From Metridium senile (lineage: Eukaryota > Cnidaria > Anthozoa > Actiniaria > Metridiidae), in assembly GCA_949775045.1 (NCBI GenBank), contig OX459105.1, positions 15,710,227 to 15,774,226 on the forward strand: a stretch of DNA of 64,000 nucleotides, in the 5' to 3' direction. Position numbers and translations under genes: made by a program. Below, piece by piece: positions 12,001 through 21,624 of the stretch (the first letter of the stretch is position 1; the number at the start of each line of letters is the position of its first letter). A model generated the notes under the pieces. That model saw only the letters and a list, made by a program, of their open reading frames with translations. It did not search any database and was not told the origin of the DNA.

Positions 12001-12918
12001 CGAAGAATTGTGTGGCTGTGTGTGCTTGACAGTTCACCGAGTGAGTTTTCAGAATAATTAGTAATTGTTACAAGGATTTTTGTTAGGTGGTTACAATTTT
12101 ACTATTTATAATAAACTGGTCAAAATTACTCGATTCTGATTGGACGAGAGGAGTTCTATTAAATCGTAAATTGTCCTCTGCAGAGTACCAATTAGTTTTT
12201 CAGTATATCATAGATTTCTTCTCGTACAAGTATTCGTACTTAAAAGATACTCGTGAAGTTTTGAAAGTTTCAAAACGCATGGACTCTCATAATTGAATTG
12301 TTTTTCAGTATGTTATAAATAAAAAATCGCACGATCTTCTCGTACAATTTGTAATAAATACATACTCGTGATGTTTTGAAAGTTATCAAATTGGACTTAC
12401 CTAATTATAAAAGGCTTGTCCAATTTTGAAAACTTTAAAAACGTCACTCGTACTATTAATTACGAATTGTACTCAAGATCGTGCGATTTCCTATACTAAT
12501 TGTTCTCAAGATCGTGCGATTTCCTATACTAATTGTTCTCAAGATCGTGCGATTTCCTATACTAATCGTTCTCAAGATCGTGCGATTTCCTATACTAATT
12601 TACTGTTACTATACATAACTCTGTTTACTACATGTTTTCTTAGAAACATTGATACAGTTGTGTTATAGACAGTATAGACCGCCTATTACCTCTACGTCCT
12701 TTCTTCATTCTTGATATCCCAGTAACAGCTCGAACTGCCGAGAAATCGCTGGTTGATATTTTAGGTAAGGTATTTCCTCGACGAGATGGGCCAGAGATTC
12801 CTGAGATCATGGACATGTCATCGTCATCCATAACAGAGCTTGTGTTTGATAGAGTACGATGAGACCGTAGGCTAGGAGACCGTGGTGGTCTGGGATAGTG
12901 TTGGATTGACGGATGCAT
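3040..12918 (-). CDS. CNBD2: CNBD2-like cyclic nucleotide-binding protein, 15 coding exons
   Basis: Fifteen minus-strand exons with GT-AG borders and fully compatible phases give 590 aa, close to the roughly 576 aa of human CNBD2. Exons in order: 12690-12918 (start), 9688-9887, 9507-9589, 9029-9149, 8193-8267, 7714-7802, 7179-7252, 6664-6740, 6203-6286, 5439-5512, 5004-5081, 4802-4862, 4628-4712, 3810-3932, 3040-3359 (stop). Residues about 237-345 form a cyclic-nucleotide-binding beta roll, with ILRQGHIPQAFYFVLSG and then the phosphate-binding cassette GELAILHDTRRQSTV joined across exons 8 and 9. A second, weaker roll-like segment (SGSVLVKDSNHTDWIYIIKW, then GSCRIL) sits at about 395-425. The N-terminal 140 residues and the C-terminal 100 are Ser/Pro/Arg-rich and probably disordered. 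CNBD2 is a cytosolic cAMP-binding protein linked to sperm function in mammals; the role here is inferred from family membership. The start is the first ATG after an acceptor at 12922. Several introns carry MITEs or microsatellites. Confidence 0.87.
3475..3540. repeat. Short CTCGCCCC-type repeat cluster
   Basis: Three irregular units of the form ATCTCGCCCC / TTCTCGCCCC lie in the last CNBD2 intron. They resemble the units of the large array at 39950-41375, which suggests the unit exists elsewhere in the genome in short form. Confidence 0.5.
4029..4206. mobile_element. Family E MITE, full copy
   Basis: The left end TAGACTGCGAGCAGTCCC pairs with the right end GGGACTGTTCGCAGTCTA. The interior contains CCTCCGGACTCAGAAAATT and a G-rich stretch (GGGGCGAGTTGGGG). 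A right-truncated copy lies at 24168-24283. The element is in a CNBD2 intron. Confidence 0.75.
4295..4522. mobile_element. Family D MITE, copy 1
   Basis: The ends AGAGATTTAAGATTCACG and CGTGAATCTTAATCTCT are inverted repeats, followed inward by CGCCAAACGTCA and its complement TGACGTTTGGCG. Copy 2 at 52995-53189 shares the same interior (AATGAATAAAATGTGTATTA) apart from a roughly 30-bp length difference. Confidence 0.8.
4891..4989. repeat. Hexanucleotide repeat (GTGCTC)n
   Basis: About 16.5 perfect copies of GTGCTC fill most of a 141-bp CNBD2 intron (4863-5003). All frames through it are open, which yields spurious Arg-Ala or Thr-Ser repeat proteins on both strands. Confidence 0.95.
6040..6105 (+). 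mobile_element. L2/SINE-like 3' tail fragment
   Basis: The sequence CTTGGATAAACTGCGCTATATAAATG followed by an AT-rich (ATT) tail at about 6059-6100 resembles the 3' end common to L2-type LINEs and their SINEs. The motif is broken here only for quotation: CTTGGATAAACTGCGC then TATATAAATG. No upstream coding part is recognisable. Confidence 0.45.
6412..6475 (+). repeat. Dispersed repeat containing GCTCGAAACGTCAGTAA
   Basis: The motif GCTCGAAACGTCAGTAA with a following TTAAGTTAACATTTTTTTA block recurs at 32300-32340 and 39020-39075, where it is preceded by GACGAAGGG(C/G)(T/C)AAA. Three copies in one window mark a dispersed family. Confidence 0.6.
6770..7110. repeat. TTG/GTC trinucleotide-rich tract
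   Basis: An impure trinucleotide array (GTT, TGT, GTC units) in a CNBD2 intron. The long poly-Leu and poly-Asn open frames here are by-products. Confidence 0.85.
7260..7560. repeat. Imperfect A/C-rich tandem repeats
   Basis: Blocks such as GATAGAATAACAAACAAAAC plus AGACAGGCAAA occur twice (from about 7315 and 7468) with interspersed ACAAAC and CGAAACAAA units. The stretch lies between exons 7179-7252 and 7714-7802. Confidence 0.7.
7978..8157. mobile_element. TAGCCT-ended MITE with perfect 9-bp target duplication
   Basis: A 180-bp element bounded by TAGCCTCCTCTGCAGGC and its near-complement GCCGGTCTGCGGAGGAGGCTA (split here as GCCGGTCTGCGG + AGGAGGCTA). It is flanked by CATGTGGGG at 7969-7977 and again at 8158-8166. 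It lies in the CNBD2 intron just downstream (in gene sense) of exon 8193-8267. A 9-bp duplication with terminal inverted repeats fits a Mutator-like origin. Confidence 0.85.
8574..8680. repeat. Short tandem repeat, about 33 bp unit
   Basis: The unit GATCATAGTTTTG(T/C)TGTTGTT repeats three times with slippage, in the CNBD2 intron between exons 9029-9149 and 8193-8267. Confidence 0.75.
8820..9018. repeat. (ATC)n microsatellite
   Basis: About 200 bases of nearly pure ATC/CAT repeats end roughly 10 bases from the donor of exon 9029-9149. The poly-Ile and poly-Met frames over it are artefacts, but the poly-Met frame runs in phase into the real exon. Confidence 0.95.
9185..9490. repeat. (GAT)n / (GGT)n tract
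   Basis: Impure GAT, AAT and GGT trinucleotides fill most of the intron between exons 9507-9589 and 9029-9149. A block around GCATGATGACTATGAAGCTG occurs twice (about 9330 and 9425). Confidence 0.85.
9922..9993. repeat. Perfect-stem hairpin beside a tandem duplication
   Basis: AACGTACTGGTTTAAACAACC at 9922-9941 (read in two parts, AACGTACTGG + TTTAAACAAC) and the inverted arm ending at 9993 form a stem of about 23 bp with one bulge and a loop of about 25 bases. It ends 17 bases before the 874-bp tandem duplication. Confidence 0.7.
10011..11761. repeat. 874-bp tandem duplication
   Basis: Copy 1 (10011-10884) and copy 2 (10885-11760) are nearly identical by eye; one visible change is AGCAACGGAAATC against AGCAACGAAAATC. 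The unit contains no long frame; the 66-aa frame at the junction exists only because of the join. The duplication lies in the first CNBD2 coding intron and appears recent. Confidence 0.92.
12468..12602. repeat. 33-bp tandem repeat, four copies
   Basis: The unit is TTCTCAAGATCGTGCG + ATTTCCTATACTAATTG, repeated about four times with very few changes. The small frame with a repeated NCSQDRAISYT peptide is a product of the repeat length being a multiple of three. Confidence 0.9.
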
Positions 12919-12969
12919 TATCTGTATAAACAATGTTAAACAACATTTTAATCATGTCAATCTAGGGTC

Positions 12970-13260
12970 AAACATGATGATGATTATGATGATAATGATG
13001 ATGATGATGATGATGATGATAGTGATGGTGGTGATGATGATGATGATGATAATGATGATGGTAATGATGATCGTGATGATGATGATGGTGATGATGATGA
13101 TGATGCTGATGATGGTGATGATCAAGATCACGATGTTGATGACGATGCATATGATAATGATGATGATACTGATGCTGATACTGATGATGCTGATGATAAT
13201 AAAGCTGATGCTGCTACTGCTGATGATGATGGTGATATGATAATGATGAGATTGGTAATG
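12970..13260. repeat. (GAT)n microsatellite with GGT and GCT interruptions
   Basis: Nearly 290 bases of GAT-type repeat lie just upstream (gene sense) of the CNBD2 start exon. Frames rich in Met, His or Ser across it are discarded. Confidence 0.92.
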
Positions 13261-13555
13261 ACGATGTTAACAAAGTTGAGGTGGCAGTGGTAGTCATTAT
13301 GTAATTTTTGTTTGAATTTAAAATAACTCATCTCAAACTACCAACGTAGCTGTGTATGGTTCATTATATTTCTTACATATACATATAGCCAAGCATAAGC
13401 TGTTCCACTTATTGTTTGGACAAATACATTCTAGTTCTCCGGACAACGCCGGTATATACAAGCATAAATCAACTCTTGTAAATATACACATGGCGTTACA
13501 CACATTAGTACCCTAGAAACTAGATGGTTTCTTGATCTAGTATTTGTATTTATCA

Positions 13556-13725
13556 ACTGTCAGATTTACAAACGCTAAACATGGCAAGTAGAAAATAACC
13601 TTTCGTACCCAGGGCAACACATTAGTTACTTTCAGACATGAGCACAAATCTGTCAGATTTACAAACGCTAAACATGGCAAGTAGGAAATAACCTCTGGTA
13701 CCCAAGGTAACACATTAGTTACTAA
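13556..13725. repeat. Tandem repeat of about 92 bp, two copies
   Basis: CTGTCAGATTTACAAACGC followed by TAAACATGGCAAGTAG and ending ACACATTAGTTACT occurs at about 13557-13631 and 13650-13724, with a few substitutions. Confidence 0.8.
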
Positions 13726-13819
13726 CTCAAGAAATGAACACGTTGACCGTCATTGAAAACAACACATGGTATATTAACAAGCTACAACATTTCTAACAAA
13801 ATACACGAAACTCCCATAC

Positions 13820-13905
13820 CTTAAAAAGTCAGGCTTCAATACAGCTCGAACAGCTAGAATGTTTATAAAGTGTTCCTCGTTGAATAGGTAATGATCCTTT
13901 GCTTG
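13820..13905 (-). other. Candidate upstream (5' UTR) exon of the CNBD2-like gene
   Basis: A good minus-strand donor (TTTTTAAG then GTATGG) ends at 13820, preceded by about 130 stop-free bases. The one open frame (ending AVRAVLKPDFLR) would not join in frame to the exon at 12690-12921, because the junction creates a stop. It is therefore more likely 5' UTR than coding. Confidence 0.35.
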
Positions 13906-14224
13906 TAAACGTCGTTTGTTGCCATGTGTATCATCAATTCATAACAATAAGCGATAAGCCTTCAAAACGTATTATACTAGGTCTTGTTAACATCCATAAG
14001 GCTACACTACATCTATAAGGAAAATAGTTCAAAGCTAATCTTGTAGAGCTTAATTAGAGGAAGCGTTGTTTGTAATAAAAGCTTATCTAGTATGATGCTT
14101 TGGTGATTAAGGAATTCTAAAGAGTGATCTTGTTACACATTTAAATAAATAACCAGATCAATAAACTGTTGACATAGACTCTGCACTGTGTACATAAGAG
14201 TCAACAGAGAATGTAATTATCTTA

Positions 14225-14500
14225 AGTTTGGGTATCCTGTGTAATAGATAGGTAGAGAGGCACTGGGGATTGCAATATGGTGTATGGTGCTGGTATCCTG
14301 TGTGATAGATAGGTAGATAGGTACTGGGGATTACAATATGGTGTATGGTGCGGGTATCCTGTGTGATAGATAGGTAGATAGGTACTGGGGATTACAATAT
14401 GGTGTATGGTGCGGGTACCTGTGTGATAGATAGGTAGAGAGGTACTGGGGATTACATGATATGTAACTATTCGTGCGGTATCCCTGTGTGATAGATAGGT
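14225..14500. repeat. Tandem repeat of about 60 bp, four copies
   Basis: Units contain TGTGATAGATAGGTAGATAG, GTACTGGGGATTACAATATG and GTGTATGGTGCGGGTA. The last copy has degenerated. The repeat lies in the gap between the CNBD2-like and methyltransferase genes. The 124-aa frame over it is repeat-derived. Confidence 0.88.
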
Positions 14501-14815
14501 AGCACTGAGGGTTACAGTAAATATGGAACTAGATTCGGTGCGAATGCCCTGTGTTTTATGTGTGAACAAATCTAACAGGCAAGTCGAGTCTAACATTGAC
14601 GTTTTATTTCAATATTATTAATAACACCAAATATTTTAACAGGATGGCCCAACAGTGTAAAGAAACGCTATTGTATAAATGGTCTTCATTAAATTTACGA
14701 ATTATCTACTAGAACTCAATACAGTGAGTAAACAAATAGAGAAAAACAATTTTAAAAACAGAAATTCAAAATTCAAAAATAGAATTGAACGAATAGAAAT
14801 ATCTGCAAAGTTTCT

Positions 14816-17800
14816 CTACATGAATTTCTTTTTCAAAACATACACTGGAACGACAAAAGGAAAGCTATTCATAGTATTCCCTTGGCTTGTGAAAAATCTC
14901 TCAATCACTTCATCAAAAAAGTGCTTAAACTTTATTTTCGTGTTTTCATCTGCAACTAACATCACAGTCATAGAGCAAAACATGTTGTACGCCATTGAGG
15001 TGTTGCTTTCTACATTAACAACTACCTTTTTCTGGCAAACCTGATCAAACATTTCAGACTCAAGGACTTTTGATAAGAAGTACGGAACATGCATTGGAAG
15101 CGGTTTGGTGTCGCGTTTTTCGTACAGGGGGCTGAGAAAATGTCCAATTTCTTTGATCCAAGTGCAATCTTGGAAGTCAGGATAGCTCCAAATAATACCC
15201 AAGTACCCTCCAGGGACAAGCACTCGATTAATCTCTTTAAAGCTTTCTTTTGAGTCCGCAAACCAATGGAGAGAATTTCCAGCAACCACAGCGTTCACGC
15301 TTTGATCTTGGAGTTCTTTAAATCGAAAAAAGAAAATCATTAAGTATTTATTAGTCAAATCAATCCCATGTGGTGTCTAGCTGTCCACAAATTTAACTGA
15401 CGAGTGTCACAACATGCATGTAATATGCATAGCAAACTTGTTGCAAACTGATTGTCGTAAATGCTATGCTCTATAGGGTAAGCCGACGGCGCCTTTGAAG
15501 TTTGTTCAGCGCAACAAGTTGAACAAATTCAGTCACGGAAATACATCACTGGAGAACCAAGATGTCAGACAAATTGTGACACCAAGAGCAAACTTTCATT
15601 GTCTCTAGTGTGGATCAGCCCTTATGAAGAGATTATGTTTTCATATCCTTGTTTGTTTAGTACTTTTCTGAAAAAAATTCCCATCATAACTGTAAACATT
15701 GTCTTGTCTTGACACGCGTGTGGTTGTCAGTATGGTAATCACAATGTTTACAAATAGTGGCAACGGGTGACCAAATGGTTTGGCATGTGTGTTCTTGTTA
15801 GCTTTTTGTTTCTGAAAGTAAATAGAAAAACAATTTTAAAATTATTTCTATTCAATGTAGATATGTAAAAAGGGAGTTAGTTTGTAGTACTTCCATTTCA
15901 ACTCCATTAGATATATCGCAGTGGCTATTCGTACGTCACCCGTACCCGGACTTGTGTTTGCTATTGGTACGTGAGTCAAAATTATTTAGATTTTCACAGT
16001 GATTCTGTATTATTTCAGTAAAGAAGATACGATATATTCGTTTAGACGGAGTAAGCGATTATCGTTAGCTATGTTAAACTGATTTAGAGTAATTTTACGA
16101 GTCTGTACATAGTAGGCAAACGACTCATTTCGCGACACTTGAATTTTCTTCAACTCGATCGTACACGCCTGTAAATGTCACGCACTTAATAGATTATTAA
16201 ATAATTAGGTTCGATGACATTAATTACAACTTTAATAGTATACAACAAGAAAGCGTGAAAAAGAGATATTTGTAGAATCACCATCACTGTGAAAATCTAA
16301 ATAATTTTGACTCGCGTATTAATAGCAAACCAAAGTCCGAGTACGGGAGTCTTTGAATCGCTTTGCTGTACTTAATTCGTCGAATTGATAAATAAATAAT
16401 AGTTCTTCAAACTCGGTCCGAAACAAATATCTTGTTCACGCTTTCTTATTGTATACAATATTAATACTATTAAAGTTGTAATTAATGTCATCGAAGCCCT
16501 AATATAAGTGCGTGACATTACGATCCAGTTGAAGAAAATTCTAAGTGTCACGAAATGAGTCGTTTGCCTACTATGTACAGACTCGTAAAATTACTCTAAA
16601 TCAGTTTAATATAGCTAACGATAATCGCTTACTCCATCTAAACGAATATATCGTATCTTCTTTACTGAATATAATACAGAATCACTGTGAAAATCTAAAT
16701 AATTTTGACTCACGTACCAATAGCAAACACAAGTCCGGGTACGGGTGACGTACGAATAGCCACTGCGTAGATATATAAACATTTTTAAAATTATTTTCAC
16801 TGTATAGATATAAAAGAGGATCTTATTTAAGAGCAAGAGTCAGGAAATATCGCCCAGACCTTGGAAATCTTGAAAATTATCAAATCGCTCAAACGTTCTC
16901 AGTTTGTAGGCTTACATAACCTATAACTAATGGTGTATTTTTTAGCTCGTTTGGATTTTTATTTTTGAAGAAATATTTTTTTTTTCTGTTCGGGCCATTT
17001 GAGGCGATTTTCCTAGGTCGTCAACGTACTCCAAAACGAGCGGGTTTACAAAGAGATCATTAAAATTACGACAACTAAAACAACATTTCCTTAAAGTATA
17101 CACAAACAAGGACAATCTGAAATGAGTTTTATTTAAATAATTTACAATGTGAATATTTTCACGATTTTTCGATATTATCGATTTTTCTCTTATTTATCAT
17201 ATTCAAAATTTACCTAACTTTAATGTCAAAAATCTCACACTGGCACATGATTCTGTGGTCTAAAATTATATCTCAGTGAAAGAGCATTCTTTCTACTTGC
17301 TAAATGTGAAATAATAGTTTTGGGTTATTAAAATGGTGAAATTTTAGAAGGTCTCAAACACATGGCATTTTGGTTAAAATATTGCGTGACATTCGAAGGG
17401 TCAAGTAATGTAAACACCTATTATGACTAAATAAAATACGCAAAACTTACCTAGAACACTTTTATATCATCATTCTCATAGTCTAGACCATCCATACTGA
17501 CCTACAGGCTACAAATAACTTGAACTCAGCGACATTTGGCTTTTTTAGAGTGGGATATTTGAAGTGACAAATCTCGAACTGGATTCCCTCGATAACTGGT
17601 CAAACGTTGTACTTCGAGAATGCTGTACATTTCAAACCAAATGGCGACTAATGCAATCATTATAGTGTTATATCAATCCAAATGTAGTACGAGTACCTCG
17701 CTTTAGAGTTTTGAGTAAGAAAAAAAGCTTTTAAACTGGTAGAGTCGGCTATGTTTATCACTCGGCTGTCATGATTGTCATACTGTTAGTTATGCGCGTG

Positions 17801-20800
17801 ACACACAGGGTGACCACACACGCAGTTATAAACTGATCATATGACAGTCTAAAAAAAATTACAAATCGGCATTTTTATAATTGAAATAACGGTAGATCAA
17901 GACCAAAAACACCTAGATCATTTTTTGTGTCTATTATTTGTGCGACGAATGCAATTTACGAATCATAACTGTGGTAATTAAAGATTGAATGAATTAGTTT
18001 TTATAGTTGTATTATTATTTGATTTTTGTGCGCAAGCTGTAAATATGTATATAATGCGATTTGCTCAGTTTTTTTTACACTTACAGTTATGATTCTAAAA
18101 TTTCACCATTTTAATAGCCCAAAAATATTATTTCACATTTAGCAAGTAGAAAGAATGCTCTTTCACTGAGATATAATTTTAGACCACAGAATCATGTGCC
18201 AGTGTGAGATTTTTGACGTTAAAGTTAGGTAAATTTTGAATATGATAAATAAGAGACAAATCGATAATATCGAAAAATCGTGAAAATATTCACATTGTAA
18301 AGTATTTAAATAAAACTCATTTCAGATTGTCCTTGTTTGTGTATACTTTAAGGAAATGTTGTTTTAGTTGTCGTAATTTTAATGATCTCTTTGTAAACCC
18401 GCTCGTTTTGGAGTACGTTGACGACCTAGGAAAATCGCCTCAAATGGCCCGAACAGAAAAAAAAATATTTCTTCAAAAATAAAAATCCAAACGAGCTAAA
18501 AAATACACCATTAGTTATAGGTTATGTAAGCCTGAAAGTTTGAGCGATTTGATAATTTTCAAGATTTCCAAGGTCTGGGCGATATTTCCTGACTCTTGCT
18601 CTTAAAAACAAAGTACTTGATCTAGGCTAGTGTCGTTTTAGTTCGTCTTGAAGTCGCAAACAGCGTGCACTCCAACCAGTTTATTCGCGGAAAACATATA
18701 ACATTGAATATGTCCGAAAATCAAATTCAAGTGGAAGTTAAAATCGTTAGAGGGAAAACAAAAATTATCATACGAAATCAGAATGAAAATCCGGTCAAAA
18801 GCAAATCATCTGTTACTAAATCTCTGACTGTTGATGAATGGAAAGAACTTTAAAAGAGATCAGCTCAGGCTATCGACAAACAACTACTGAAATCGACCAC
18901 CAGCAGAAATACACTCCAATGACCTGTGGTGCATTCGGGGCCTAGTAATGCTAAAGAAAAAATGGATATCATTCAAAGTTCATTTGCTGCTGCAACCCCA
19001 CTGATTGATGTTACCAATATATGCAATGATGTAGAATGTAGCACTGCCGACCTGTCAAAAGTTGATCTTAAAGCTTCCTAACATCCAGCCTTTTGATGAA
19101 GAAAGTACTAAACCTGTTGCAGAGCTTCTAAACATTTTACAGGAAATAAAGTATCCTCAAGGGTGGTAGATAGTTACCATACTTAATCATATATTTAAAA
19201 CTGCTCGAAGGAGCTACTCATTCGACAACTCAACCAAAAGTGCTCATAGCTGCCCATAAGTACAAAGAAAAAGAAACTCACTTTAATCAAGAAAGAATGA
19301 ATGACACAGAAGCGAAATTTATCATGAATCCAAACTGTAAGAAACATTATATCATTATCAATGATAACGAAGAGGTCATTTATGATGCAGAAAAGGAATT
19401 AACCGTTTACCTGGTCAGAACAAAACCTGAAAAAGGAGCAAAATCACCACGTGTTGGATACTATTGACTGCAGAATACCGAATGTCATTTACGTCTAGGA
19501 CAAATGTTGAAAGCAGAATGCTGTTATTGCAAGGACAATTTCTTTGAATGCAGTTGCTACTATGGGATGGATCAGTAATATAGGAGTGCTCTCTCCTTTT
19601 GGTTCATAGTATCATTTATATATGTTTGACTTTAGTGTCGTAAATAAAAGGGTACCAGTATGAGCTATTTAAAGCTTTCCTTACTCGAGTGCGTTCAAAT
19701 TGGTTATAAATGAATAGATGAATGAATGAATGAAATATCAGATAAATATGTAAACTAAATTAATGAATGAATAAATGAAAGACTATACAGGAACGAGTAG
19801 TTTTGAGTAAGCTTTTATGCTGCTGTGCTCAAGCTGCTCCTGTGCTCAGAGTAGCTCATATTTGCTCATTTATACTGCTAATAATGCTCTCAGTCAGAGA
19901 TTTAGTAACAGATGATTTGCTTTTGACCGGATTTTCATTCTGATTTCGTATGATAATTTTTGTTTTCCCTCTAACGATTTTAACTTCCACTTGAATTTGA
20001 TTTTCGGACATATTCAATGTTATATGTTTTCCGCGAATAAACTGGTTGGAGTGCACGCTGTTTGCGACTTCAAGACGAACTAAAACGACACTAGCCTAGA
20101 TCAAGTACTTTGTTTTTAAGAGCAAGAGTCAGGAAATATCGCCCAGACCTTGGAAATCTTGAAAATTATCAAATCGCTCAAACTTTCTCAGTTTGTAGGC
20201 TTACATAACCTATAACTAATGGTGTATTTTTTAGCTCGTTTGGATTTTTATTTTTGAAGAGATATTTTTTTTCTGTTCGGGCCATTTGAGGCGATTTTCC
20301 TAGGTCGTCAACGTACTCCAAAACGACACTAGCCTAGTTCAAGTACTTTGTTTTTAAATAAGATCCTCTTTTATATCTATACAGTGAAAATAAATTTAAA
20401 AATGTTTATATATCTAATGGAGTTGAAATGAAAGTACTACAAACTAACTCACTTTTTACAATCTACATTGAATAGAAAGAATTTTATAATTGATTTTCTA
20501 TTTACTTTCAAAAACAAAAAGCTAACAAGAACACACATGCCAAACCATTTGGTCACCCGTTGCCACTATTTGTAAACATTGTGAATACCATACTGACAAT
20601 CACACGCGTGTCCAGACAAGACAATGTTTACAGTTATGATCGGAATTTTTTTCACAACCAAAACTCACTTTCCTATATTTTCGTTTTCTTTCCTATATTC
20701 TGAAATTGCTATAAATTGCCCAAAAGTGCTCCTTCTTTTTGCTTAAATCATCTGACGTGTCTTTAATGCAGTGTCATTACACTACCCATAAACGTTTTGA

Positions 20801-21543
20801 AGGAGATGAATACGTTTCAAAATAGTTATATATAGTCAATTTGAGAAAACTTTTTCTTTTAAAAATAGGGCGTAAAGTCGCCCTAAGTTGCTTAAAATCG
20901 CCTAAAATTGACCCGCGACAGGCCTTGAAATCGTACTCAAGGATGTCCTAGTCTCTATGTACTTCAACTTCCAGCATGGAAGCATTAGGTAACGCGTATA
21001 GGAGTTTTTTTCTGGTCCGATAAAAATTTTGTAAGTTGGGCCGCCCAGATATATTTACCCTGCCACAGGGCCTGAAATTAAAAGCGTTGGATCAATTTAT
21101 TTAATTCGCAAAATGTCTTTTATGTGTTATATTGATATCAATGCTTTAGAAGTAATCAATAAATATCAACAAATAAAAATAGTTGAATTGTACAAACCTA
21201 TTTTTTCAGCGGCAAACTGGTGCATTTCTACGTCAGGTAACATCTCTTTAAACTCCTTACACATGTTCCAACTAGGATCACTTGCAATGATCTTAGTCTT
21301 GCTATCACCTTTCAGAATTTCCAGCATGTCTTTTGTCAGCTTTCCGGTTCCAGCTCCAAGTTCTAAGATAACACTCTCATATTCGTTCGGTTTTGCGCCA
21401 ACCTTCTCTAAGAGAAATTCAACTGCTTCCTTGTCATAGTCTGGCCGTGTAGCGTGATATGTTTTAGCCTGTGAAAATGCGCTGTTATTCAAATTTGTGC
21501 TCTTTTCAGATGTCATTTTTGTGCCCGATAGAAGTTTGATCAC
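14816..21543 (-). CDS. Class I SAM-dependent methyltransferase, two exons
   Basis: Exon 1 (21198-21543) and exon 2 (14816-15315) join in phase (codon G/AA across the junction) to give 281 aa, usual for the Methyltransf_11-type family. Motif I is VILELGAGTGKLT, the acidic strand-2 end is IIASDPSWNM, and motifs further on are SVNAVVAGNSLHWF and INRVLVPGGYLGIIW. No signal peptide or membrane segment is seen, so a soluble cytosolic enzyme is likely. Substrate cannot be read from sequence: the LHWF motif occurs in small-molecule methyltransferases of the trans-aconitate / UbiE-like broad group. The start is the ATG at 21543, with a second in-frame ATG nine codons on (MTSEK) as an alternative. The acceptor of exon 2 has a good pyrimidine run (TTTTCTTTTTTCG). 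The single 5.9-kb intron is almost filled by a nested palindromic element. Confidence 0.88.
15917..16767. mobile_element. 851-bp foldback transposon with 9-bp target duplication
   Basis: The arms 15917-16260 and about 16430-16767 are inverted repeats of more than 330 bp, beginning CGCAGTGGCTATTCGTACG. The flanks TAGATATAT at 15908-15916 and 16768-16776 are identical. The homologous inverted arm at about 20404-20420 carries the same sequence uninterrupted with a single copy of the 9-mer. Long inverted arms and a 9-bp duplication suggest a Mutator-like foldback element. Confidence 0.88.
16826..17345 (+). repeat. Palindrome unit, copy A
   Basis: Starts AGAGCAAGAGTCAGGAAATA and ends near AAATGGTGAAATTTTAG. 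The inverted copy is B at 18092-18607. The pair flanks a unique centre at 17346-18091, which holds no recognisable coding sequence. Confidence 0.85.
18092..18607 (-). repeat. Palindrome unit, copy B (inverted)
   Basis: Reverse complement of copy A with scattered substitutions, for example GACGTTAAAGTTAGG against the copy A TTTAATGTCAAAA context. Both retain the CGTTTTGGAGTACGTTGACG region. Confidence 0.85.
18665..19467 (+). pseudogene. Gene-like fragment inside the palindromic element
   Basis: A 62-aa frame (18665-18853, beginning MHSNQFIRGKHITLN) stops after VDEWKEL; a +1 shift would continue KEISSGYRQTTTEI, so it looks frameshifted. Further on, 19240-19467 encodes 75 aa ending KGAKSPRVGYY. 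Neither part is recognised. The first 55 codons recur in reverse at 19891-20056 as part of the inverted repeat. A captured host fragment or the decayed remains of an element protein are both possible. Confidence 0.4.
19891..20117 (-). repeat. Inverted copy of 18608-18828
   Basis: About 225 bp, near-identical to 18608-18828 in reverse orientation, including the start of the 62-aa frame. The frame diverges after SVTKSLT, which marks the inner edge of the inverted repeat. Confidence 0.85.
20118..20330 (+). repeat. Palindrome unit, copy C (partial)
   Basis: Same orientation as copy A and broken off after GTACTCCAAAACGA. It is bracketed by a direct repeat, ACTAGCCTAG(A/T)TCAAGTAC, at about 20090 and 20327, which suggests insertion or template switching between those two points. 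Confidence 0.8.
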
Positions 21544-21624
21544 TGGTTTGGATCATATGCTATGCATAGCTAAATGCTAAGACTTTTATTACAAACTCGT
21601 ATTCAGAGTCTGCGTTACTCTTGG

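Larger units (their letters stand above)
15669..20654. mobile_element. Nested 5-kb palindromic element in the methyltransferase intron
   Basis: The outer arms are inverted copies: left about 15669-15916 continuing at 16768-16830, right about 20340-20654. Both carry ACACGCGTG, GGTTTGGCATGTGTGTTC (or complement) and AAAGAGGATCTTATTTA. Inside lie three copies of one unit: A 16826-17345 (plus), B 18092-18607 (minus), C 20118-20330 (plus, partial), and a further inverted pair 18608-18828 / 19891-20117. No transposase or reverse transcriptase is recognisable, so the class is open. Several independent insertions or foldback rearrangements are needed to explain the layout. Confidence 0.8.

Noticed and set aside
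12426..12668. 80-aa frame with NCSQDRAISYT repeats
   Set aside because: Produced by a 33-bp tandem repeat.
13820..13905. Coding exon ending AVRAVLKPDFLR joined to the CNBD2 start exon
   Set aside because: The phase does not match and the junction makes a stop; kept only as a possible UTR exon.
14222..14596. 124-aa frame on the minus strand
   Set aside because: Produced by the 60-bp tandem repeat.
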